Of a DNA stretch of 64,000 bases, positions 1-8,477 are shown piece after piece. The first letter of the stretch is position 1. The number at the start of each line of letters is the position of its first letter. Position numbers and translations under genes: made by a program. Source of the DNA: Pseudomonas sp. N040 (GTDB lineage Bacteria; Pseudomonadota; Gammaproteobacteria; Pseudomonadales; Pseudomonadaceae); NCBI RefSeq assembly GCF_015637705.1, contig NZ_JADOBE010000009.1, positions 1 through 64,000 of the forward strand, written 5' to 3'. The notes under the pieces were generated by a model. That model saw nothing but the letters and a program-made list of their open reading frames with translations, ran no database searches and was not told where the DNA came from.

Positions 1-788
1 TCTGGTTGAGCGCGCCGCTGCCGGAGATGACGTTGGCCATTGTCAGGTTGTTGGAACGGTTGATCTGCAGGGTGCTGTTGTTGACCACGGCGCCGCTGCC
101 GAGCTGGCCGGTGGTGCCACCGTTGCCCAGTTGCAGGGTGCCGGCGCTGATAGTGGTGACGCCGCTGCTGGTATTGTTGCCGGTCAGGGTGGTCGTTCCG
201 GTGCCGCTTTGGTTCAGGGTTCCAGTGCCGCTGATGGTATTGCTCACGGTCAGCGCATCGGAGCGGTTGAAGCTCAGTGCCGCGTTGTTGACGACATTGC
301 CACTGCCCAGTGTGCCGGTGGTGCCGCCGGCGCCGACGCTGAGCGTGCCGGCGCTGATGGTGGTGGTGCCGCTGTAGGTGTTGTTGCCGGTGAGGGTGGC
401 GGTGCCGGCGCCGAGCTTGGTCAGCGCACCGGTGCCGGAAATAGCGTTGGCGACGGTGACGGCGTTGCTGCGATTGATCTGCAGGGTGCTGTTGTTGATC
501 ACATCGCCGCTGCCCAGGCTGCCGGTGGTGCCGCCGGCGCCGATGCTGAGGGTGCCGGCGCTGATGGTGGTGGTACCGCTGTAGGTGTTGGCCCCGGTGA
601 GGGAGGCGGTTCCGGCGCCCAGCTTGGTCAGCGTGCCGGTGCCGGAAATGGCGTTGGCGACGGTGACGGCGTTGCTGCGGTTGATCTGCAGGGCGGCATT
701 ATTGACCACGGCGCCGCTGCCCAACTGGCCGGTGGTGCCGCCGGCACCGATGCTGAGGGTGCCGGCGCTGATGGTAGTGGTGCCGCTG
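1..788 (-). repeat. 207-bp in-frame tandem repeats of the surface protein gene
   Basis: Equivalent points recur at 168, 375, 582 and 789, a strict 207-bp period (69 codons), with a further partial unit at 1-167. The unit pair 375-581 and 582-788 is especially similar at DNA level. Such repeats expand and contract by recombination, so copy number may vary between isolates and assemblies may collapse them. Confidence 0.85.
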
Positions 789-1285
789 TAGGTGTTGGCG
801 CCGCTGAGCGAGGTGGTGCCGCTGCTGGCCTGGGTCAGGCCGCCAGTGCCGATGATACGTGGAGCAATGGCCAGGTCATTTGCGCCGCTGGTGCTGAACA
901 GGGCGCCTGCATTCAGGCTGATTGCGCCGTTGCCGACTGCCAGCAGCGAGCCTCCGCTCATGTTGAAGGCCGTCTGTACGGTGTAGGTGATGTTGTTGTT
1001 GATGGTCAGGGATCCGGCCGACATGTCGACCGTGCCGATGGTGGCATTGGCGCTAAGCACCGGCTGGTTACCGCCGGTGGTGTTGAAGATGGCGGTGGCG
1101 CCGGCGCCGGGAACCACGGCAGGTGTCCAGTTGCTGGCGGTATTGTAGGCGGTTGTGCCGCCGGTCAGCCAGGTTTGCGACCACACGCTGGTGGGAATGC
1201 AGGCACTGATGAGTGCGATTGCAGTACAGGCCTGGAAATGGCGCGAAAGTACAGATTGGTTTGCTAGTGGGCCTGTTTTTTTCAT
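1..1285 (-). CDS. Autotransporter-type repeat surface protein, N-terminal part (runs off the left edge)
   Basis: Reading the minus strand from the ATG at 1285 gives an open frame of 428 codons that reaches the window edge without a stop. An AGGA-type ribosome site sits just upstream. The first ~36 residues look like an extended signal peptide (MKK start, hydrophobic stretch, cleavage near the TSVWSQ segment). After a region of about 130 residues come tandem 69-residue units, each containing a SGANTYSGTTTISAGTLSIG-like segment. This is the pattern of the autotransporter-associated beta-strand repeat (PF12951), in which a beta-helical passenger is exported through a C-terminal beta-barrel. The barrel would lie outside the window. 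Surface or secreted location is inferred. Codons at base 1 are incomplete. Confidence 0.85.
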   Translation of the reverse strand, partial: MKKTGPLANQSVLSRHFQACTAIALISACIPTSVWSQTWLTGGTTAYNTASNWTPAVVPGAGATAIFNTTGGNQPVLSANATIGTVDMSAGSLTINNNITYTVQTAFNMSGGSLLAVGNGAISLNAGALFSTSGANDLAIAPRIIGTGGLTQASSGTTSLSGANTYSGTTTISAGTLSIGAGGTTGQLGSGAVVNNAALQINRSNAVTVANAISGTGTLTKLGAGTASLTGANTYSGTTTISAGTLSIGAGGTTGSLGSGDVINNSTLQINRSNAVTVANAISGTGALTKLGAGTATLTGNNTYSGTTTISAGTLSVGAGGTTGTLGSGNVVNNAALSFNRSDALTVSNTISGTGTLNQSGTGTTTLTGNNTSSGVTTISAGTLQLGNGGTTGQLGSGAVVNNSTLQINRSNNLTMANVISGSGALNQ

Positions 1286-1725
1286 TATGTCCTGGCTCTG
1301 GGTTGCAGCTTGTTTTTGTGAATCTTATCGCAAAAAATGTGCCGGCTGCTAAGCGGCTGCGGCTCTTGTTTGTGATATGGAATGCCACTTGCGGTCTACG
1401 TTTACTGGGTGATTGAGCCGGCTTGCGGATCCCTCGGGCGACAAGCCGGATGCTGGTCAGTGTTCCCTGCGTTGCAGATCCGGATGCTCTGCGACAAGCA
1501 GCCTGAACACTGCGGGTAGGCTGTGTGCAGCGGCTTGGCGAGGCTGTTACCCAAGGGAGTGGTCTGGCGCAGAGTCCGGGTTTCAGCCGCGCGCAGTTCC
1601 GTAAGGTGCGCTGCCAAGCCGAAAAGTGCGACCGGGGCAGATAGCCCGCTGGTCGGTCGTGCCGGCATGCTTTAAGCTGCCGCGCCTTGTCTTCAAGCTG
1701 TCCCTGCCCAAGGAGTTGCCCGCCG
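1286..1725. other. Intergenic region, divergent promoters expected
   Basis: About 440 bases between the start of the minus-strand surface protein and the plus-strand VF530 gene. Short open frames here lack ribosome sites and recognisable families. I see a modest inverted repeat (CCGGCTTG ... CAAGCCGG, around 1418-1452) but no convincing RNA gene or conserved promoter box. Confidence 0.4.
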
Positions 1726-1947
1726 GTGAACGCCAAAGATCCGCTGCACGGGATTACCCTGGAAGCCCTGCTCACCGAGCTGGTGGCCCGGCATGGCTGG
1801 GACGGCCTGGCCCGGCAGGTGGATGTGCGCTGCTTCAAGAACGACCCGAGCATCAAGTCGAGCCTGTCGTTCCTGCGCAAGACGCCCTGGGCCCGGCAGA
1901 AGGTCGAGGCGCTGTTCGTCGAGTTGCGCCGCAGCCAGGCCAGGTAG
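1726..1947 (+). CDS. VF530 family (DUF2132) DNA-binding protein
   Basis: A 73-residue protein with the family landmarks [12 protein letters not shown] near residue 23, and [16 protein letters not shown] near the C-terminus. This matches the small helical VF530/COG4628 family, which is reported to have a fold able to bind DNA; its cellular role is not settled. The frame is open back to 1687, but family members begin just before the KDPLHG motif, and a GTG at 1726 follows an AAGGAG ribosome site with good spacing, so that start is preferred. It stands alone, convergent with the minus-strand metal-sensor gene. Confidence 0.85.
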   Translation: MNAKDPLHGITLEALLTELVARHGWDGLARQVDVRCFKNDPSIKSSLSFLRKTPWARQKVEALFVELRRSQAR

Positions 1948-1958
1948 TTCGCGCCAGC

Positions 1959-2405
1959 TCAGCGTCCAGCGCCGTGCGGCCCGGCCCTGAGCAGCTCGAC
2001 GCGCTGTTCTGCCGGCAATAGCCCGGCGATCTCCAGCAGCATCCGCTGATTGAGTTCCTGCATCTGTGCCTGTAGCTCGCGTTGTCGGGCAAAGGCAGCC
2101 TGCAGTTCGCTGCGCGGCAGCTCGGCTTGTCCCATCAGTTGCTCGATGAGCTGGCGCTGCTCGCGCCCCTGGTCGGCCAGCGCGCGCATTTGCGGCGCGT
2201 GCTCGCGCATTTTTTCGCGGATCTGCTGACGCTGCTGCTCCGGCAATTGCTGCATGCGCGCCAGCATGTGCTGCAACCGCGGGCCCTCGGCGCCGGGGTG
2301 CATGGGCGCGAAGTGCGCCGGTTTGCCGAGCAGCCAGCCACCCAGGAAGGCATTGCCGGCCAGCGACAGCAGCAGGGCGCCGCCCAGTAGCCAGGATTTG
2401 TTCAT
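1959..2405 (-). CDS. Periplasmic heavy-metal sensor-like protein (ZraP/CpxP-like)
   Basis: A 148-residue protein with an N-terminal hydrophobic segment (about residues 4-26, MNKSWLLGG start) acting as signal anchor, then an almost entirely helical, Gln/Arg/Glu-rich domain with LPEQQRQQIREKMREH-like repeats. This composition is typical of the periplasmic 'heavy-metal resistance' family (PF13801, related to ZraP/CpxP/Spy), which bind metals or act as envelope chaperones. The ATG at 2405 overlaps the stop of the upstream anti-sigma-like gene by an ATGA junction, so it is translated as part of the sigma-factor operon. It probably modulates the envelope signal read by the sigma factor. Confidence 0.75.
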   Translation of the reverse strand: MNKSWLLGGALLLSLAGNAFLGGWLLGKPAHFAPMHPGAEGPRLQHMLARMQQLPEQQRQQIREKMREHAPQMRALADQGREQRQLIEQLMGQAELPRSELQAAFARQRELQAQMQELNQRMLLEIAGLLPAEQRVELLRAGPHGAGR

Positions 2406-2707
2406 GGTTCCTCCGTGCCCAGCGCGCTGTCGAGCATCTGCGCACTGAGCAGCAATTCGGTGGTGTCGCTGCTGTCCTGCCATTGCCCGGCAAACACGCC
2501 GAGCGCGGCGCACAGCGCCAGGCTGGCCAGTTTGTACGGCCAGGCGTAACCCAGTTCCTCCAGCAGCCGTTGCCAGCGCGGCAACCAGCCCTGCTGCTGC
2601 GGCTGGGCGAGCGCCTGGCGAATGATCTGCGCAGCCAGGTCGGGCCGTGGCACGGGACGCGGGCTGCCCTGCAGGAGCGGCTCGCGAGGGGTGTGCAAGT
2701 GCTTCAT
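2402..2707 (-). CDS. Probable anti-sigma factor / single-pass membrane protein
   Basis: About 101 residues with a Pro/Arg-rich cytoplasmic N-terminus and one hydrophobic segment (YKLASLALCAALGVF, roughly residues 59-74). The remaining C-terminal part would be periplasmic. Two ATG codons are adjacent (2710 and 2707). A GGAGG box is only one base from the first and four from the second, so 2707 is chosen. The start overlaps the stop of the sigma-factor gene. Size, topology and position immediately after an ECF sigma gene suggest an anti-sigma role, but there is no clear zinc anti-sigma motif, so this rests mainly on context. Confidence 0.6.
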   Translation of the reverse strand: MKHLHTPREPLLQGSPRPVPRPDLAAQIIRQALAQPQQQGWLPRWQRLLEELGYAWPYKLASLALCAALGVFAGQWQDSSDTTELLLSAQMLDSALGTEEP

Positions 2708-3273
2708 CATGCCTCCTCGCGGTGCTGGCCGAGCCAGCCGCGCAGTTGCTTGCGCGCGCGTACCAGCAGGCCTTCCAGGGCTTTGACATGCAGCCCCATC
2801 AGCGCCGCCGCCTGCGGATTGCTGTGTTCTTCGAAGTAGCAGAGCACCACCGCCATGCGCTGCTGCTCGGGCAGGCGCTGCACGGCCCGGTCGATGGCCG
2901 CGGCCTGCCTGGTCAGGCTGTGGGCGGTGGAAAGATCGGCGGCCGGATCGGGCAGTTCAGCCAGCAGACTGTCGGCATCGCCAACCTGCCGCCGGGCCGT
3001 CTGCCGGCGGGCGTGATCCAGGCTGGCGTTCACCAGGATGCGCCCCAGCCAGGCGGCAAAACTGCCGCGCCGGGGTTGCCAGGCGCGGGCCTGGGTCCAG
3101 ACCCGGGTGAAGGCTTCCTGGGCGACATCTTCGGCATCGGCGCGCTGGCCGACTACCCGGTGGGCAATGGCGTAGGCGCGCGGCAGGTGACGCTCAACCA
3201 GCAGGGCAAAGGCCTGCTGGTCGCCCTCTTGCACGCGCGTCATCAAGGCCTCGTCAGTCGGACTGCCGGACAT
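2707..3273 (-). CDS. ECF-type RNA polymerase sigma factor
   Basis: 188 residues with sigma-70 region 2 (about residues 20-90, including DAEDVAQEAFTRVW and RGSFAAWLGRILVN) and region 4 (about 130-180, LPEQQRMAVVLCYFEE followed by an ALMGLHVKALEGLLVRARKQL helix-turn-helix). There is no region 1.1 or 3, as expected for ECF sigmas. It is followed without a gap by the membrane anti-sigma candidate and the periplasmic metal-sensor protein, and preceded 14 bp upstream by an EF-hand protein. The operon looks like an envelope or metal/calcium-responsive regulon. The inducing signal is not shown by sequence. Confidence 0.9.
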   Translation of the reverse strand: MSGSPTDEALMTRVQEGDQQAFALLVERHLPRAYAIAHRVVGQRADAEDVAQEAFTRVWTQARAWQPRRGSFAAWLGRILVNASLDHARRQTARRQVGDADSLLAELPDPAADLSTAHSLTRQAAAIDRAVQRLPEQQRMAVVLCYFEEHSNPQAAALMGLHVKALEGLLVRARKQLRGWLGQHREEA

Positions 3274-3287
3274 TGCTTACGCAGGCG

Positions 3288-3659
3288 TCACGGCGTCCCG
3301 GTGGCGCCTGGTTGCTGGCCTTTGCGCTGCATCCACTGGTCGCGCATCTGCTGGCGCTCCTGCTGGCTGATCTGCCCGTCACCGTTGCTGTCCATCTTGG
3401 CGAAGCGCTTCTCGCAGTTGGCCATGAACTCCTGCTTGGAGATGTTGCCATCGCCATTGGTGTCCATCTGCTTGATGTGCTCCTGCATGTTCTGCTGCAT
3501 CTGCCCGTGCATCGGCATTTGTCCACCCATCGGCATCTGCCCGTTCATCGGCATCTGGTCCTGCATTGGCATCTGCGCAGTGCCCGTATCGGCAGCCAGG
3601 GCAAGGCCGCTGGCGCCAAGCAGAACGGTACAGGCAAGCAGCTTGGTGAAGTTTTTCAT
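3288..3659 (-). CDS. Secreted EF-hand calcium-binding protein
   Basis: 123 residues: a signal peptide (about 1-22, cleavage after ALA), a Met/Gln/Pro-rich linker of repeated QMPMxG units (about 29-52), then two canonical EF-hand loops, DTNGDGNISKQE (66-77) and DSNGDGQISQQE (90-101). Calcium binding in the periplasm is likely from the loops. The Met-rich repeats could bind copper or another soft metal, which is an inference. A GAGGAA ribosome site precedes the ATG. The gene is first in a unit with the ECF sigma, membrane and metal-sensor genes, suggesting a shared function in metal sensing. Confidence 0.85.
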   Translation of the reverse strand: MKNFTKLLACTVLLGASGLALAADTGTAQMPMQDQMPMNGQMPMGGQMPMHGQMQQNMQEHIKQMDTNGDGNISKQEFMANCEKRFAKMDSNGDGQISQQERQQMRDQWMQRKGQQPGATGTP

Positions 3660-3746
3660 GGGGATTCCTCGAGTGTGAAAGCGGGATGCTCAAAGCCTAT
3701 ACGCAGGAGCTGTGCATTCCCCTGCGTTTGATTGGTATAGACCAGT

Positions 3747-4631
3747 TCAGTCCCGGTTGGCAGCACCGCCGTCGCCGGTACCCGTGACGGGATGCTGGCT
3801 GAACCAGTCGAGCGCGAGCGCCGCCAGCCGTTCCGGCTGCTCCCTGGGAATCCAGTGGCCGCAGCCCTCGATGCGCTGGTAGGCCCAGGCGGCGTCCATC
3901 TGTGTCGCCGAATCGCGCATCTGCGCTTCGGTGAGGAACTTGTCACCGCTGCTCCAGATGCCCAGTGCCGGGCGGCTGCAGCGCGGCCAGTGGCCGAGTA
4001 CCACGTCCAGCAGGTTGGCCCGGTACCAGTTGAGCCCGGCAGTGAGCCGGCCAGGCCGCGCCATCCGTTCGACTATTCGTGCGCGGTCCGGCTCGTTGCC
4101 CAGCCAGCGCGCCAGGCCACCCCCGCGCAGCAGGTACCACTCGGCCAGGCCGCGCAGCTGGAACCACAGGGTGTACAGGCCCTTGACCAGCTTCTGTTGC
4201 AGCCCGGCCCGCCCATAGCAGCGCGGGTGCCCCACCGAGACCGCCACCAGCGCCTGCACCTGTTGCGGGTGATACAGGGCAAAGGCCCAGGCAATCGCCG
4301 CGCCCCAGTCATGCCCGATGACGTTCACCGGCTGGTTGACACCGAGCGCCGCCAGCAGCGCCGGTATGTCATCGACAATCTGGCGGATGCGGTATTGCGC
4401 GGTTGCCGCCGGCATGCTGGTTTCCCCGCAGCCGCGCTGGTCGAAGGCGATTACCCGGTAGCCGGCGTGCAGCAGCGGCGGGATCACTGCCGACCAGATG
4501 TGCAGGTCGTCCGGGAAGCCATGCAGCAACAGCAGCGGCGAACCGCTGCCCTGATCGAACACGCGGAAGTCGAGCCCGCGGGCCTGTACCCGGCGCAAGC
4601 TGGCAGCGTTCAGGGGTGCCTGGGTGTCCAT
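3747..4631 (-). CDS. Alpha/beta hydrolase (epoxide-hydrolase-like)
   Basis: 294 residues of the alpha/beta-hydrolase fold. The oxyanion motif HGFP is at 37-40, the nucleophile elbow GHDWGA at 106-111 with Asp108 as nucleophile, and a C-terminal catalytic His in GCGHWIP near 268. An Asp nucleophile and HGFP point to the epoxide hydrolase/haloalkane dehalogenase branch rather than Ser esterases. The cap-domain region (about 135-200) contains Tyr residues as in epoxide hydrolases. AAGGAG precedes the ATG. It sits 24 bp downstream of the lipoprotein gene on the same strand. The substrate is unknown. Confidence 0.85.
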   Translation of the reverse strand: MDTQAPLNAASLRRVQARGLDFRVFDQGSGSPLLLLHGFPDDLHIWSAVIPPLLHAGYRVIAFDQRGCGETSMPAATAQYRIRQIVDDIPALLAALGVNQPVNVIGHDWGAAIAWAFALYHPQQVQALVAVSVGHPRCYGRAGLQQKLVKGLYTLWFQLRGLAEWYLLRGGGLARWLGNEPDRARIVERMARPGRLTAGLNWYRANLLDVVLGHWPRCSRPALGIWSSGDKFLTEAQMRDSATQMDAAWAYQRIEGCGHWIPREQPERLAALALDWFSQHPVTGTGDGGAANRD

Positions 4632-4655
4632 GCAACTCCTTGGTGAGGTGTCGGG

Positions 4656-5669
4656 TTAGCGCAGGGCCTGCATCCGCTGCAACAGGTCGCCGTTGGCTTT
4701 CTGCAGGATGCCGCCGGCGCCGCTACTGTAGCGCGCCGGATCGGCCTTGACCGAGAAATCGCGGCTCTGGTTGGTGCCGGCGCCGAGCAGCACGCCTGCC
4801 ACGTTGCTGGCGGTTTCCAGCACTTTCATGGTTTCCGAGGTGGTCATCTCGATCTCGCCAAAGGCATCCGGCGAAGTGATCGCCTGGCCCAGCTTGAGTG
4901 ATCCGTTGGCGTTGCTGAAGGTGCCGGCGGCGCCGCCGATCAGGTTGATGCCGCTGCCCGGAATGACCGACAGGGCCTGGCCGACTTCCAGCGCGGAAGT
5001 ACTGGCAAAGCTGCCACCGGAGCCGTTCTTCGAGGCGAAGTCGAGGGTGTAGGACACCGACAGCACTGGCAGCTTGGCCTGCTCGGCAAAGGTCGAGGCC
5101 GCGGTGGTCGGGTTGTCGAAGCCGAAGCCGCCGCTCGGCCCGGTATCGCCGAGGAAGAAGTACAGCTTGCCGATGTCTTTCGGCGCGACATAGGTGACGT
5201 CGTTGTTGCTGCCGAAGAACGAGGATTCCTCGGTCAGTGGCGAGGCCTCGTGAGTGGCCTTGGCGAACTCGGTGCTGCCGGTCAGCTGTGCCCGGTCCAC
5301 CACCTCGTAGCCGTCGGCCTTGAGCTTGGCGAGCAGGTCGCTGTAGGCCTTGTCGGTGATCTCCTGCATCACCGCGGGGGTCAGGCCCTGCAATTCGAGC
5401 ACTGCGTTGGAGCGGCCACCCATGCCGGTACCGGCCTTTTCCTGTTCTTCCTTGGCGGTGATGAAACCAACCTTGAAGGCGCCGATGACGACTTTGTGTA
5501 CCCCGGAGAAGGCCTTGTCGCCCTCGGTGGTGATGTCGTCATGGGTGATCATGCCAAACGGGCCGGAGGTTTGCGCCGGTGGTTTGACGACGCCCTGGGT
5601 GGCATTCACGCCGCAGGCGGAGATCGATACGAGAATCGCAGCTGCAGATAAGGTCTTGAATATACTCAT
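4656..5669 (-). CDS. Unknown lipoprotein
   Basis: 337 residues starting at the ATG at 5669, which has a GAGG ribosome site. The longer open frame upstream has no such site and no family signal. The N-terminus is a lipoprotein signal with a lipobox ending LVSISAC, so Cys20 would be acylated. The mature part is rich in Gly/Ala/Ser/Thr, with a KVVIGAFKVGFIT segment and no transmembrane helices. I do not recognise a characterised family; proteins of this look are annotated as hypothetical in Pseudomonas. Expected location is the outer membrane or periplasm. Confidence 0.75.
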   Translation of the reverse strand: MSIFKTLSAAAILVSISACGVNATQGVVKPPAQTSGPFGMITHDDITTEGDKAFSGVHKVVIGAFKVGFITAKEEQEKAGTGMGGRSNAVLELQGLTPAVMQEITDKAYSDLLAKLKADGYEVVDRAQLTGSTEFAKATHEASPLTEESSFFGSNNDVTYVAPKDIGKLYFFLGDTGPSGGFGFDNPTTAASTFAEQAKLPVLSVSYTLDFASKNGSGGSFASTSALEVGQALSVIPGSGINLIGGAAGTFSNANGSLKLGQAITSPDAFGEIEMTTSETMKVLETASNVAGVLLGAGTNQSRDFSVKADPARYSSGAGGILQKANGDLLQRMQALR

Positions 5670-5921
5670 GATATAGCCTCGGTTGATTGACCTTTGCGAG
5701 TATAGACGGGCTCTCCGGCAGTTCCATAAAATTGCGCCGGCAGCGCAGTCGATCAGTCTGGATTGCTTCTGGACGGTATTTTGACGCGCCCGCGGCGGGG
5801 CGGCAGGCGCTCGGGGCAGGGTTTGCGCCGGCGGCTGATCCTGCATCGCTTTGACCGGTGTCAGGGCAGCATCACGGCTGCGTCTGCTTTACTGCAACGC
5901 CTGTCCCCGGGGAGTCTGCCG

Positions 5922-6674
5922 ATGCGAAATATTCCTGCCGTAGTGCTGCTCTGGCTGATGCTGCTGGCCATGCCGCTGCACGCCAGTGCGAGCTTTCGGG
6001 TGGTCACCGAGGAGTGGGCGCCTTTCAACTATCAGCACGACGGTCAACCTGCGGGCTTTGCCGTGGAACTGCTGCAGGCTGCCCTGACGCTGCTCGGCGA
6101 GCAGCCGCGCATCGAATTCATGCCCTGGAACAGGGCTTACCTGACCGCGCAGAAGCAGCCGGACGTGCTGATCTTCAGCCTGGCGCGCACCACCGAACGC
6201 GAGCCGCAGTTCCAGTGGGTGGCGCCGATCCTTGGCCGTGAAGTCCTGCTCTACCGGCTGGCCCGGCGCCCCGACATCCAGCCGCGCACCCTCGAGGAGG
6301 CCAAGCGCTACAAGGTGGGCAGCAATACCCTGGAGGATGCCTCGACCCAGGATCTGCTCGGGCAGGGTTTCGTGCTTGGCAAGAACCTCGAGCTGGTCAC
6401 CGGCCGCGATGTGCAGAACATCCAGAAGCTGATGCTCGGGCGGATCGACCTGATCCCGATGACCCAGTTGCAGCTGGCTGCCGCTGTCAGGGAAGCCGGT
6501 TTTGCGGTCAGCGATTTTGTCCCGACCGTCGCCCTCGGCGCCGCGGGCGAGGAGTACTACTTCGCCTTCAGCGCGGGTACCGCAGAGGCCCGGGTCGCGA
6601 CCCTGCGCCAGGCGTTTGCGCAGCTGCGCGCCGATGGCACCTACGCCGCCCTGCTGCAGAAATACACGCACTGA
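5922..6674 (+). CDS. Periplasmic substrate-binding protein (amino-acid ABC transporter SBP family)
   Basis: 250 residues with a signal peptide (about 1-24, ending HASAS) and the type 2 periplasmic-binding fold. Landmarks are FRVVTEEWAPFNYQHDG at the start of lobe 1, then GFAVELLQAA, FMPWNRAYLTAQ and a GRIDLIPM segment. Orphan solute-binding proteins of this SBP_bac_3 group are common in Pseudomonas, with no ABC permease alongside, as here. The ATG at 5922 follows a GGGGAG box; the longer open frame reaching back to 5763 is rejected because the signal peptide begins at this Met. The ligand is unknown. Confidence 0.8.
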   Translation: MRNIPAVVLLWLMLLAMPLHASASFRVVTEEWAPFNYQHDGQPAGFAVELLQAALTLLGEQPRIEFMPWNRAYLTAQKQPDVLIFSLARTTEREPQFQWVAPILGREVLLYRLARRPDIQPRTLEEAKRYKVGSNTLEDASTQDLLGQGFVLGKNLELVTGRDVQNIQKLMLGRIDLIPMTQLQLAAAVREAGFAVSDFVPTVALGAAGEEYYFAFSAGTAEARVATLRQAFAQLRADGTYAALLQKYTH

Positions 6675-6710
6675 GCGTCAGCGGCTGCAGCGCCGGGCGC
6701 TCCGCGCCGC

Positions 6711-7403
6711 TCAGGCGCGGACCGCGAGGATAATCAGCGAAGCCGGTTTCCCGGTGCGTGGGTCAAGTGGTTCGCGCAGCTCGCAGAGGCGCAATCCGGC
6801 GCTGGCGAACAGCCTTGTCCAGCTTTCCAGGGTGCGGAAATACCAGGGCGGCGGGCTGCGGAAGTGGCTGCTGAAGCCTTGCCAGGAGCCTTCGCGCCAG
6901 CCATCCGCGTAGGGCAGTTCGCCACACGCCTGCAGCGGGTGCAGGGTTTGCACGATGCAGCAGCCGGCCGGCGTCAGCAGCCCGCGGGCGGCGTGCACGA
7001 CCTGTTCGGCAGACGCTTTGCCGAGCAGGGAGAAATTGCACACCACGCAGTCCACCGCGTCGGGGAACTGGCCGGCGGCCAACTCTGCGTAAGTCATCAC
7101 CCGGAAGTCGCCGCCACCGGCCTGCCTGGCCGCCTGCACCAGTTCGGCGACCGCATCGATCCCGCTCACCCGGATGCCCCGGGCCGCCAGTTCCCGCGCC
7201 AGCCAACCCTCGCCGCAACCGATGTCCAGCACGGATGCCGGTGCCCGGCCCCGCACGGCGTCGATGATGGCCGCATCGGTCACCAACTGGCGGCTGGCGA
7301 TCTGCCCGGTCCGCACGGCACTGACCCAGGGCTGGGCATTGGCGTGCCAGGACTCGACGATGCCGGCCTCGCGGGTTTGATCCTGGTTCGGCGGTTTTGC
7401 CAT
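6711..7403 (-). CDS. Class I SAM-dependent methyltransferase
   Basis: 230 residues of the Rossmann methyltransferase fold: motif I VLDIGCGEGWLARELA (about 58-73), an acidic strand-2 end (GIDAVAELV), and DCVVCNFSLLG (motif IV region). The N-terminal WHANAQPW helix is typical of small-molecule methyltransferases in the Methyltransf_11/25 group. A GGAG ribosome site precedes the ATG. It is convergent with the solute-binding-protein gene and co-oriented with the cation exporter upstream, 39 bp apart. The substrate cannot be read from sequence. Confidence 0.85.
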   Translation of the reverse strand: MAKPPNQDQTREAGIVESWHANAQPWVSAVRTGQIASRQLVTDAAIIDAVRGRAPASVLDIGCGEGWLARELAARGIRVSGIDAVAELVQAARQAGGGDFRVMTYAELAAGQFPDAVDCVVCNFSLLGKASAEQVVHAARGLLTPAGCCIVQTLHPLQACGELPYADGWREGSWQGFSSHFRSPPPWYFRTLESWTRLFASAGLRLCELREPLDPRTGKPASLIILAVRA

Positions 7404-7442
7404 GTTGCCGTGCTCCTCGGCGCAGGGTGGGCCGTTGTGCGC

Positions 7443-8396
7443 TCAGACGCTGCCGGCCGGGGCCTGCCGGCAGGGGAAGGCGCTGTCCCCGCGCTCGAAC
7501 TGCAGGGTGGTGTGCTGGATGTCGAACTGCGTGTGCAGTTCCTGGTTGATCCGCGCCAGCAGGGCATCGTCCAGCGCGGCATCCGGCTTGATCAGGTGCG
7601 CGGTCAGTGCCACCTCGGTAGTGCTCATGGCCCAGATGTGCAGGTCATGCACTTCGGCCACGCCGGGCAGGCTCTCCAGGTAGGCCTGCACCTTGGCCGG
7701 CTGGATATGCCCGGGCACCGCGTCCAGCGCCAGGTTGAGCGATTCGCGCAGCAGGCCCCAGGTGCTGATCGCGATCACCAGCGAGATGGCCATGCTGGCT
7801 GCCGGATCCAGCCACAGCCAGCCAGTGGCGAGCATGGCGATCGCCGCCAGCACCACGCCCAGCGAGATGGCGGCATCGGCGGCCATGTGCAGGTAGGCGC
7901 TACGGATGTTCACATCACCGTCCTTGCCGGACATGAACAGCCAGGCGGTGTAGCCGTTGATGGCAATGCCGATGGCCGCCACCACGATCACCGTGCCACC
8001 GGCAATCGGCTGCGGGTCGTTGAACCGCAGCAGCGCTTCCCAGGCGATCGCGGCCACGGCCAGCAGCAGGAGCAGCGCGTTGAACAGCGCAGCCAGCACC
8101 GAGGAGCGGCGCAGGCCATAGGTATGCCGCTGGGTCGGCGCTTTCTGCACCAGCACGCTGGCGCCCCAGGCCAGCAGCAGGCCGAGCACGTCGCTAAGGT
8201 TGTGCCCGGCGTCCGCCAGCAGGGCCAGCGAGTTGGCCAGCAGGCCGAACAGGGCCTCGATCAGCACGAAGCCGACATTCAGCGCAACGCCGATGGCAAA
8301 GGCCCGGTTGAAGTTCGCCGGGGCATGGCTGTGGCTGTGGTTGTGTCCGTGGGCATGTGCATGCCCGGCATGGCTGTGGCTGGATTCGTCGGTCAT
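7443..8396 (-). CDS. Cation diffusion facilitator metal exporter (CzcD/ZitB type)
   Basis: 317 residues. The cytoplasmic N-terminus is His-rich (HSHAGHAHAHGHNHSHSH, about 6-24), a metal-delivery segment seen in zinc/cobalt exporters. Six transmembrane helices follow, with the family's site-A signatures LLADAGHNLSDVLGLLLAW (HxxxD) and LHMAADAAISLGVV (HxxxD). A C-terminal ferredoxin-like cytoplasmic domain ends the protein (PGVAEVHDLHIWAMS). It acts as a proton/Zn2+-type antiporter in the inner membrane. The start at 8396 keeps the His-rich head, although its ribosome site is weak. No metalloregulator gene is adjacent. Confidence 0.92.
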   Translation of the reverse strand: MTDESSHSHAGHAHAHGHNHSHSHAPANFNRAFAIGVALNVGFVLIEALFGLLANSLALLADAGHNLSDVLGLLLAWGASVLVQKAPTQRHTYGLRRSSVLAALFNALLLLLAVAAIAWEALLRFNDPQPIAGGTVIVVAAIGIAINGYTAWLFMSGKDGDVNIRSAYLHMAADAAISLGVVLAAIAMLATGWLWLDPAASMAISLVIAISTWGLLRESLNLALDAVPGHIQPAKVQAYLESLPGVAEVHDLHIWAMSTTEVALTAHLIKPDAALDDALLARINQELHTQFDIQHTTLQFERGDSAFPCRQAPAGSV

Positions 8397-8477
8397 CTGG
8401 CGTTCTCGTCAGGGCTGCGGGTTGGCAAGCGGTCGAACGTGGGCAGGCGACAGCGGGCGCCTGCAAGCGTTGGGTCT

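Noticed and set aside
1..788. CRISPR array
   Set aside because: The 207-bp period is in frame with a protein repeat; there are no short direct repeats with unique spacers and no cas genes.
131..1267. Long plus-strand frame of 378 codons over the repeat region
   Set aside because: Mirror image of the repetitive minus-strand surface protein gene; low-complexity Ala/Gly composition, no ribosome site, and the minus frame has a signal peptide and family repeats.
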